Shown one piece after another: positions 54,701 to 61,526 of a stretch of DNA of 64,000 bases. This stretch comes from Lentisphaerota bacterium (GTDB lineage: Bacteria > Verrucomicrobiota > Lentisphaeria > Victivallales > Victivallaceae): the NCBI GenBank assembly GCA_015061685.1, contig SUWD01000005.1, positions 62,001 to 126,000 on the forward strand. Direction: 5' to 3'. Position numbers and translations under genes: made by a program. The notes beneath the pieces were generated by a model. That model saw only the letters and a list, made by a program, of their open reading frames with translations. It made no database searches and was not told where the DNA came from. The stretch's first letter is position 1. Every line of letters starts with the position of its first letter.

Positions 54701-55754
54701 AACTTAAATTCAGATCATCAACGTTGAGTCCGCCATCAACACTGAGACTGTTTCCGGCCTTGAAAATCTCTCCGCCATTGCCGTCGATAATCGTTTCATT
54801 GACTCCGCTGCCGATAATATTGACGGAATCAGTAATGTATATCGCCCCGTTATCAAGAGTTATTTTACCGGCAACATCAAAAACGATCTCATCCTCACCG
54901 GCGGTATCATTGGCAAGTGCAATCGCTTCACGCAAACTGGTTTTTCCGTCATCGGGATCGGTACTGTCCTCAAGGGTATCAACAGTTATTGAGCTGAGAT
55001 CATGAGAAAAAGAATCTGCATTTATTTCATCAGTGTCAACATGCCCTGCGGAATATTCCAGCTCCCAGTTGCCGGATATACCGGTAAGATCAGTACTTGC
55101 CGCCACATCCGCTCCGGAGGCACCGGAAATCAGATTGACCAGCTGTTTTCCGGCTCCGGAAGCTGCCGTATTGCAGCCGTACAGCAGAATATCGCCGTCT
55201 TCGGTCAGATGTTCACCGATATCCTGCCACGAAGCGGCATCAAAATTATCTGCGGCGATCCGCTCGCCATTGACCGAAATATATCCGTCATTACCATGAG
55301 TGACAAAATGGATCGCACTGTACCGGGTATCGCTGCTGTCAAGGAAATCATTCAGCTCGTCCAGACCGGTACCGTTTTGGAGGATGAGAATTTCCTGATT
55401 GGGCTTCAAATTCTCAATGATCGCCTCTTTTTCCGGCACACTGCCATTGATGACAACCAATTCTTTACCGGAAACGATCGGAATTTCCCCCCCGATCAAA
55501 GCATCGATCGCCGCATTGACATCGGCGATCTCCGCCGGATCATCATTAACTGCGGTGCTGTCTCCGGCATCGACGGGATTTTCCGGAGGGGCATTTTTCA
55601 CGGCATCACGCTCCTGTTGAGCCTGCCGGTCGCTTTCATTTACATTGGCATTGGGATCCTGCTTGGCAGCTTCGGCGGCTTCAACGATCTCTGCCGCCGC
55701 GGCTGCTTCAAAAAGCACGCGATCCTCAAGTTTGAAAAATTCAAAATCTTTCAT
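51789..55754 (-). CDS. Large DUF4347 / beta-helix / MBG-type surface protein, likely cargo
   Basis: 1321 residues with no signal peptide. The N-terminus KDFEFFKLEDRVLFEAAAAA resembles the LEPR-XLL signature of type-I-secreted giant proteins. Residues about 92-255 are a DUF4347 domain with His153 (HFVTHGNDG) and Cys194 (LYGCNTA), a possible caspase-like pair. A CSLREA-like motif (DDGKTSLREAIALAN) leads into a parallel beta-helix to about 560. Then come repeated MBG/YDG modules (DKMYDGTTTATLTG, QDKTFDALDTAVITG, YGSDVPVLTYT). No anchor or calcium RTX nonapeptides were seen. The gene lies between the TolC and MFP genes of the secretion operon, so it is the probable dedicated cargo. Confidence 0.8.
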   Translation of the reverse strand: MKDFEFFKLEDRVLFEAAAAAEIVEAAEAAKQDPNANVNESDRQAQQERDAVKNAPPENPVDAGDSTAVNDDPAEIADVNAAIDALIGGEIPIVSGKELVVINGSVPEKEAIIENLKPNQEILILQNGTGLDELNDFLDSSDTRYSAIHFVTHGNDGYISVNGERIAADNFDAASWQDIGEHLTEDGDILLYGCNTAASGAGKQLVNLISGASGADVAASTDLTGISGNWELEYSAGHVDTDEINADSFSHDLSSITVDTLEDSTDPDDGKTSLREAIALANDTAGEDEIVFDVAGKITLDNGAIYITDSVNIIGSGVNETIIDGNGGEIFKAGNSLSVDGGLNVDDLNLSFSNLTLQNGISATGDGGAIGIYNIGGDVNLTLENVSIIDCQAVNGGGISVFARDAVNLDVINSTIFGNKAVAGSEFADAGDGGAICIKCDIFNVNIVNSTIAGNQDSSTGGYTGGALFLNHFDSSQLNLFNSVVYGNSADAAGASDIYVSNPDPDTTPVSFRAIHSVYGNVTSGDAGETFDPTFKVNSQAGSSLTDIFGTTDPTSENGVVNVNNQGFAGYGGTLVGKDASGNYVYMNTADGSWTSEPVTVFSVDETGNSRTTAKDYLNVNEFFIGAVAGKVYLSVDPQDKTVEYDGNKHTAEVVYKTASGAVVNSAALPSGVTLTTGNITTDSKNVGIYNLNSVSTVIKSGTDDVSGKFDLVYDQTAKIEITPKALDITFTASDKMYDGTTTATLTGATITNKVTGDDLSLDYSGAASNFNDKDVANASKVIISGGLVLNGADNGNYSFNYNYETAAQITKRNVILTSGSAEKVYDGTALTNDTVNVTGDGFAAGEGAVYDVTGSQTNAGESANTFSYTLNGDTDIGNYDISTNNGTLKVAKREIVITVDPGQSITYGSDVPVLTYTVDNLVHGESLNGQLALDDPAYSSSNHLKAGDYTVTAGSVTDAANPNYLITNFNEAIFTVNKLVVKIDASVQDKTFDALDTAVITGAPVTNAVAGDNVAVDVSGAVAEFDDANAGNNKDVTISGGLELTGIDSGNYELVYDYTASGNIQAKDVTVIFETDAPYVYNGTDQSGTVHAYYTDINGNRVDVALDWDGKSFTEAGYYTVTAVIADSNYSTDNGTITLTMYAAGIGGEGSFEENTSIHAMQAELTANGTGNAVNVYTMNYAELVSGTMLDYGRGFAGEYRLLDPYSLTAENTAVSVDILRHNPMTIDAVVQESSIAGDFFAGEELFSSDAADTLIRVRGDAPVAPPESLYVENDADAEDLPWFADAVLTASLPDLAAMPEKSVSFKSDFEKLLDEVLLV

Positions 55755-55765
55755 GATTCAACTTC

Positions 55766-57457
55766 TCACTTGACATCTGCTTTTACCGTGGGATCAGCGG
55801 GGATTGCCGGAGCATCGGGATCAACAGCTTTTTTAACTTCTTCACTCTTGGGTTCTTCAGCTTTGGCAACGGCTTCAGCTTTGGCAGCGGCTTCAGCTTT
55901 GGCAGCGGCTTCAGCTTTGGCAGCGGCTTCGGCTTTGGCAGCGGCTTCGGCGGCTTCAAAATCAGCTTTGGCTTTTGCCAATTCTTCGGCGGCACGGGTA
56001 CGCTCGTCGGCAAGTTTCTGCTTCAGATCGGCGACGGTGGTCTCATGGAGATTCTCAATACCCAGAGTATTCAACACCCGGTAGTAGGAGACATAGTAAT
56101 TGCCGATGGAAAGGTATCTTTCAATATCGGTCTCCGCCGTGGCAAGACGCATGTGAGCCAATTCCAGCTGGGACAATTCGCCGGAGATCCTGCCGCTTTC
56201 TTCGGCTCTGGAGAGGTGTTTGCGGTAAGCCTGGTTGATCTTAAGATCGATATTGAGCTGTTCACGGGTCGCCATCAGATTGGCATGGGCGATCCGCACC
56301 TGTGCCATGACCGCCACCGCCTGAGCGTATGAACGGTACTCCTCGGCATCGACCTGGGCACTGTAAGCAAAATAACGGTGGAGCTGACGGGGGATCGTCA
56401 GAAGATTGTACGCCGCACGGATACCAAGCTCGATCCAGCTGTTGTGATAGAGGAAGCTGTTGTTGCTGTTGGTAAAGTCAATGAACATCCGCACGTTGGG
56501 GAACATGGAAACGATGGTTTTGCGGCACTCAAGAACGTTGATGTGCTTCTGCATGTCGATTTCAAAGAGTTCCGGACGCTTCATCAGAGCGATCTGCTCC
56601 ATCAATTCGATCTCCGGGAAGGTGAATTCAGGAATAACATCCAGAATCGTATCATCCACTTTGATTTCACTGTTGGGATAAAGACCGAGCAGTGAACGCA
56701 GCTCAACACAACTGTTTTCATAACTGCGGATGTAGTTGGTCAGACGTTTCTCCATCTCCACAAAACGTTTGGTCTCATCAAATGCCCGGAAAGGAGTGAT
56801 CTCACCGGTTTCGCCCATTTTCTCGATCAGCTGATAGCGGTTTTTGCAATCTTCAAGGAGCTGACGGGTAACTTTGATCGCTCTCTGGGCGGCGGCAACC
56901 TGAAAATATACCCGGACGGTTTCCAGTACCAGATTCTGCTCGGCACGGCGGGTGTACTGCTGACGCAGAAGCATCCGGTCATGGGCCTGACAGGTGTTGA
57001 AAAATGCCAGACCGAAGTCAACCACGCTCAAAGCAAGGTCGATATTGAAGTAGTTGACCGTACGATCCTGACTCTGGGAGTAGGAATATGTACCCGGTCC
57101 GGGAGCTCCGTCGATCTGACGGCTGCTGGATGCCGGAGTGTTGTCACGATGGGTAAGGTTATTGGAAACATTCAACTCCGGAAGCATACCGAGAATTTCA
57201 AATGTCCGCATCTCTTTGGAAACTTTTTCCTCCAGACCGTAAACTTTCAAATCCAGGTTGTTCGCCCGTGCCATGGCAAAACACTCATTGAGGGTCAGGA
57301 CTTTGCCCTCGGGAATATTGGAAAATCGGGCCCGTTCAAAATGGGCAACTGCCTTGGCAAGACGCTCCTCCTGATATTCATCAAAGGATTTGCAGCCGGC
57401 AAGGAAAAGGATCCCGGCACCGATGACCGACAGAGTTAAAAGATTGCTGATTTTCAT
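55766..57457 (-). CDS. TolC-family outer-membrane lipoprotein
   Basis: 563 residues. A lipoprotein signal (GAGILFLAGC) precedes the TolC-like repeats: LTLNECFAMARANNLDLKVY and later GISGELSQLELAHMRLATAE, with long helices typical of the alpha-barrel. The C-terminal 90 residues are unlike TolC: a run of KAEAA units and a Pro/Glu/Lys-rich end. It should form the outer-membrane channel of the exporter. It starts 47 bp after the HlyD gene and ends 11 bp before the cargo gene. Confidence 0.88.
   Translation of the reverse strand: MKISNLLTLSVIGAGILFLAGCKSFDEYQEERLAKAVAHFERARFSNIPEGKVLTLNECFAMARANNLDLKVYGLEEKVSKEMRTFEILGMLPELNVSNNLTHRDNTPASSSRQIDGAPGPGTYSYSQSQDRTVNYFNIDLALSVVDFGLAFFNTCQAHDRMLLRQQYTRRAEQNLVLETVRVYFQVAAAQRAIKVTRQLLEDCKNRYQLIEKMGETGEITPFRAFDETKRFVEMEKRLTNYIRSYENSCVELRSLLGLYPNSEIKVDDTILDVIPEFTFPEIELMEQIALMKRPELFEIDMQKHINVLECRKTIVSMFPNVRMFIDFTNSNNSFLYHNSWIELGIRAAYNLLTIPRQLHRYFAYSAQVDAEEYRSYAQAVAVMAQVRIAHANLMATREQLNIDLKINQAYRKHLSRAEESGRISGELSQLELAHMRLATAETDIERYLSIGNYYVSYYRVLNTLGIENLHETTVADLKQKLADERTRAAEELAKAKADFEAAEAAAKAEAAAKAEAAAKAEAAAKAEAVAKAEEPKSEEVKKAVDPDAPAIPADPTVKADVK
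55861..55956 (-). repeat. Tandem 18-bp repeats in the TolC-like gene
   Basis: About five copies of an 18-bp unit (GCGGCTTCAGCTTTGGCA on the plus strand) encode repeated AAAKAE units. The array is prone to slippage and could vary in length between strains. Confidence 0.8.
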
Positions 57458-57504
57458 TTTTACGAAGACTCCTTATATTATTTAGTTTTTATGATCTCTG
57501 TTAT

Positions 57505-58836
57505 TTACGGCTCTCTGATCGCCTCGTCAAGTGATTTGATCAGCGGGTGAATGACATATTCAAGGACACTGCGGGTACCGACTTTGATCTCTGCCTGCAC
57601 CTCCATACCGGGGATAAGACGGAAATTATCATGCACATTACGCAATGAACCGCTCAAAGTGATCCGGGAACGGTAATAAGTTGGAGACTGCAATTCGCTC
57701 TCCTGGGTATTCTCCTGAAAGGTATCTTCGCTTATGGTACGGATGACACCATCCAGAGTACCGTGTTTCTGAAAGGGGAAAGCATTAAGTTTCACCCGGA
57801 CAGAATCACCGACTTTGACTCTGCCGATATCCTGAGCGGGGATCTTTGCTTCCAATTCGATTTCGCAGTTGATGGGGACAAGGGTGATCAATGCCTCCGC
57901 TTCCCGCACCGCTGAACCTACCGGGAAGTTGGCGATCTCATGGACGATAGCATCGCAGGGAGCCCGCAACTGGATATATTCATTGAGCTGCAGCACCTTA
58001 TCCAAACTCTTTTTGATGGTATTCATGGATTGTTCGGCACCGACGAGATTTTCGGCGATATCCTTTCTCCATTCGCTGATGAAAGTATTTTTTTCAGCAT
58101 TGGCGGCAGAACGCAGATGGGAACTCTCGCTGATAGTCCTCTCCAATTCGATTATCGCCTGTTCCTGCCGCAAATATGCCTGACGGTACTCATCCAGCCG
58201 GACATCCATACCGGCACCGGTGGCGATCAAACCTTCTTCCCGTTTGACCTGTTTCATACACAATTCAAGGAGCTGTTTCTGATTCTCCAGAAGCTTTTTA
58301 TCCTCTTTGATTTTGATATCGATTTTTACGATCGCCTCATCCAGAGAGAGAATTTTTTCCCGGTAGTAATCCTGACGCCGGTTGTAAATTTCCAGCTGCC
58401 GTTTCTCATCCTGATTGTGAACTTCCGGCTTGTATTTTTTATTCTCATATTCAGCCAGCCATCTCTCATACTGTGCTTTGGAGCTGGAATACTCACTGGT
58501 AAGACGCTCCTCCTCCGCCTGATTGATCGCCGGGTCAAAGGTCATGAGCAGCTGCCCCTCTTTGACAACCTCACCGACTTTGACATCAATGGATTTGATA
58601 ACGGTACGGTCAAGCGGTTTCATCACGATATTCTGATTGACTGAAACCAGTTTTCCGGTACCGTTGACGATCACATCGACCTTGCAGAAGTAGGAGGCAA
58701 CCAGAGAACCGACAAAAAATACAATACCGATCCATACCCCAAGCCTGGCGGCAAAGGGCAAGGGACGCATGGCTATTTCCACAGCATCCGGCTGGAAGTC
58801 CACCGCTACACTGTTGAGTTTTTTCTTACTGCTCAC
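57505..58836 (-). CDS. HlyD-family membrane fusion protein of the type I exporter
   Basis: 443 residues: a short cytoplasmic tail, one membrane helix (LGVWIGIVFFVGSLVASYF), a lipoyl half (NIVMKPLDRTVIKSIDVKVG), a long coiled-coil hairpin (about 110-290) and the second lipoyl half with LRAPCDAIVHEIANF, then a beta-barrel and the C-terminal GMEVQAEIKVG. It links the ABC exporter to the TolC channel. Its start overlaps the ABC gene's stop by four bases. Confidence 0.9.
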   Translation of the reverse strand: MSSKKKLNSVAVDFQPDAVEIAMRPLPFAARLGVWIGIVFFVGSLVASYFCKVDVIVNGTGKLVSVNQNIVMKPLDRTVIKSIDVKVGEVVKEGQLLMTFDPAINQAEEERLTSEYSSSKAQYERWLAEYENKKYKPEVHNQDEKRQLEIYNRRQDYYREKILSLDEAIVKIDIKIKEDKKLLENQKQLLELCMKQVKREEGLIATGAGMDVRLDEYRQAYLRQEQAIIELERTISESSHLRSAANAEKNTFISEWRKDIAENLVGAEQSMNTIKKSLDKVLQLNEYIQLRAPCDAIVHEIANFPVGSAVREAEALITLVPINCEIELEAKIPAQDIGRVKVGDSVRVKLNAFPFQKHGTLDGVIRTISEDTFQENTQESELQSPTYYRSRITLSGSLRNVHDNFRLIPGMEVQAEIKVGTRSVLEYVIHPLIKSLDEAIREP

Positions 58837-61385
58837 CGGTTCATATTCCTTTCCATCTGCTGACTCCAGAAGTCTTTATAAACCCCCGGCCGGCTCAGCA
58901 ACTCACGGTGCGGAGCAAAATCAGCAAGTTCACCTTTATTCAAAACAATGGTCTTATCCGCACCGCTGACAATCGAAAGCCGGTGGGAGATGATCAAAAC
59001 CGTCCTGCCCGAAGCAATGCGGGGCAAATTCTCCTGAATGACATTTTCACTCTCCGGGTCAAGGGCACTGGTCGCTTCGTCAAAGATCAATATCCGGGGA
59101 TTGGTCAGCAAGGCACGGGCGATCGCCAGACGCTGTTTCTGACCTCCGGAAAGGTTGGAGGCATTTTCCTCCAGCATGGTATCGTAACCTTTGGGGAGGT
59201 TCTGGACAAATTCATCCGCTCCGGCGAGCCGGGTAACGGCGATGATCTCATCAAGCGTGGCGTGGCGTTTGGTCAAACTCAAATTCTCCCGCACCGTACC
59301 GCTGAAAAAGTAGTTCTCCTGCAGAACCACTCCGATACTGTTGCGTAAATGCACCTTGTCGATCTCCCGGATGTCGATCCCGTCGATCTTGACCAGACCG
59401 CTCATCACCGGATACAATCCCTGCAGAAGTTTGGTCAATGTGGTTTTTCCCGATCCGGAACGGCCGACAATACCGATAATCTGTCCCGGTTCAATGGTGA
59501 AAGAAAGATCACGGATGATCATCGGCCCGTCGGCAATGTAACGGAAATTGACATGCTCAAAGGAGATCTGACCGCGGAAAGGATTACGGACACCGCCGCC
59601 GGCATGTTCGGGCCGGGTATTCATCACGTTACCGAGCATCTGGATGGAAATCGATATCTGCTGATACTCGTGAACCAGACTCACCAGTTTGACCAGCGGT
59701 CCGGTAACTCTGCCTGAAATCATCTGAAAAGCGATCAATGCTCCCACGGTCATGGTACCGTCAAAAACCGACATGGTTCCCAGACCGATAACGCAGACAT
59801 TCATCATCATTTCCAGATATTGGCTCAAAGTTTTGGCGGTAATGGAGATCTTGCCCACCCGGAAATAAGCATTGACCGTGAAAGCGGTCGTATCAGCCCA
59901 TGCTTCTTTCTGAACCGGCTCAAGGGAGAGACTTTTTACCGTACGCATACCCTGGATAGATTCAACAAGCATACTCTGCCGTTTACCCTCGGCAGCATAC
60001 AAATCCTGCAGTCTTCTCTGGAACGGTTTGATCAGCACTCCGATAACCGCCGCCATTCCCAGAGCAAATGCCAGCACCACACAGGTGAGTTTCACACTGT
60101 ACATCAAAAGGAACGGTACGAAAATGAACAAACTGGTCAATTCAAGGATCGAGAAAAACAGACTGCCGGAGAGAAAGCCCCGGATCTTCTCGGTCTGCTG
60201 CATGTGCTTGAGCAATACCCCGGAAGGAACCCGGTCAAAAAAGTCGATCGGCAGTTTCATAAGTTTGTCAAAAACTTTGGTCGCCGTGGAAATATCGATC
60301 TTATTCGTCCCGAAAAGCAGCAGATATCCCCGCAAATACTCCATGATACCGTTGAAAATCAATATGGCACAGATCGCAACGATCAAAACTTTCAATGTAT
60401 TGTAACTCTGACTGACCAGAACTTTGTCCACAATGATCTGAAAAAAGAGCGGCATCACCAGTGCGACCACGTTGATCATCAGCACCGCAAAAGCAATATG
60501 ACTGAAAACCCCTTTGAGTTTGATAAATTCCGGCACAAACCAGAGCAGACCGAATGGCCGCTCCTCGTCAAACATGCGGTAAACCCTCTTGATCATAAAA
60601 CCGTAACCGGAACAGATCTCCCGGTACTGCTCCTTATCCCAGAGCAGAAATCTCTCTCCCGGCGGAGGTGGAGGCGAATTGGGGTCGATCACAGCGATCT
60701 GACCGCCGTTTTCCGTTTCCCGGAAACCGCAGATGATGACATGCTTGCCATCTTTTCTGACAGCGATGCAGGGGTAGGCTTTGCCCATACCGGAAAAAGC
60801 TTTCCACGCCATTTTTGTCCGGGCGATCTTAAGATGATTGTCATTACCGATACGGATAAGCTGACGGGGAGACAACTCATCCGTGGAAACAGCGTAGTCG
60901 TGCATTATCCGGCGGCAATTGAGATTGAGCCGGTGGTGATTGGCGACAGTGACCAGACAAAATACCGAGGAGTGACGGCGGGAATCAAAATCCCGCAGGT
61001 TGGAAAAGGTGATCAAAGTTCCTTCGGCGATCTGGAAGAACTGATCTTTGGGCAGAACCACCGTATTTCCCGCCCCGTTGGCCCCTCTGGGATTGTAAAG
61101 ACCGATCTTATCTCCGGCAAGCTGGGCAAGATTGACGATAACCACATATTCATTATTTTTCAACAGGGCAAGAGCAGGCCCGTTGAGTTCCTTAAGCTCG
61201 GAGATCTGCACTTTATTCGGCTGATACTCCATAGCATCACCGACCGCAAGCAGAGCGGCAATGGAATCCCGGTCATAGAGAGAAAGCATATCCGGGGTGA
61301 CGATCCCATCCCAATCCGGATTGAGATGCACCCTTTTAAGCAATTCTTTCAAGCAGTCAAGACCGCTGCGACGTACCGTATCCAT
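58833..61385 (-). CDS. Type I secretion ABC exporter with two degenerate C39-like domains
   Basis: 850 residues. Two peptidase-like domains precede the transporter. The first (about 1-150) starts GLDCLKELLKRVHLN. The second (about 155-290) has VFCLVTVANHHRLNLN and later KHVIICGF and IDPNSP. In both, the position of the catalytic C39 cysteine appears replaced, so they are likely recognition domains like the HlyB CLD. The ABC membrane domain spans about 310-600. The ATPase has GRSGSGKTTL, LSGGQKQRLAIARAL and ILIFDEATSALD. It is first in the operon, with a promoter 36 bp upstream. Confidence 0.9.
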   Translation of the reverse strand: MDTVRRSGLDCLKELLKRVHLNPDWDGIVTPDMLSLYDRDSIAALLAVGDAMEYQPNKVQISELKELNGPALALLKNNEYVVIVNLAQLAGDKIGLYNPRGANGAGNTVVLPKDQFFQIAEGTLITFSNLRDFDSRRHSSVFCLVTVANHHRLNLNCRRIMHDYAVSTDELSPRQLIRIGNDNHLKIARTKMAWKAFSGMGKAYPCIAVRKDGKHVIICGFRETENGGQIAVIDPNSPPPPPGERFLLWDKEQYREICSGYGFMIKRVYRMFDEERPFGLLWFVPEFIKLKGVFSHIAFAVLMINVVALVMPLFFQIIVDKVLVSQSYNTLKVLIVAICAILIFNGIMEYLRGYLLLFGTNKIDISTATKVFDKLMKLPIDFFDRVPSGVLLKHMQQTEKIRGFLSGSLFFSILELTSLFIFVPFLLMYSVKLTCVVLAFALGMAAVIGVLIKPFQRRLQDLYAAEGKRQSMLVESIQGMRTVKSLSLEPVQKEAWADTTAFTVNAYFRVGKISITAKTLSQYLEMMMNVCVIGLGTMSVFDGTMTVGALIAFQMISGRVTGPLVKLVSLVHEYQQISISIQMLGNVMNTRPEHAGGGVRNPFRGQISFEHVNFRYIADGPMIIRDLSFTIEPGQIIGIVGRSGSGKTTLTKLLQGLYPVMSGLVKIDGIDIREIDKVHLRNSIGVVLQENYFFSGTVRENLSLTKRHATLDEIIAVTRLAGADEFVQNLPKGYDTMLEENASNLSGGQKQRLAIARALLTNPRILIFDEATSALDPESENVIQENLPRIASGRTVLIISHRLSIVSGADKTIVLNKGELADFAPHRELLSRPGVYKDFWSQQMERNMNR

Positions 61386-61421
61386 TTGATTCCCGTTGTC
61401 TTTATATAATTAATCGCGTGT

Positions 61422-61450
61422 AATATACCACCAACGTAAGTCTTTTTCAA
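61422..61450 (-). promoter_or_regulatory. Sigma-70 promoter of the type I secretion operon
   Basis: On the minus strand TTGAAA and TATATT are separated by exactly 17 bp, placing the start near 61415 and a leader of about 30 nt before the ABC gene. Confidence 0.65.
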
Positions 61451-61461
61451 GGGAAATGGAC

Positions 61462-61504
61462 AAAAAAATGCCGTTTCACCGTCAATATCACGGCAAAACG
61501 GCAT
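61462..61504 (-). terminator. Rho-independent terminator of dnaE
   Basis: On the minus strand ATGCCGTTT and AAACGGCAT form a stem with a partly paired loop, followed by seven T residues. It separates dnaE from the secretion operon. Confidence 0.85.
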
Positions 61505-61526
61505 AAAAACTGCCATTTTACAACTG

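Noticed and set aside
59820..61409. 529-codon plus-strand ORF opposite the ABC exporter
   Set aside because: The minus strand has complete Walker, signature and membrane motifs; the plus frame is His/Gln-rich noise.
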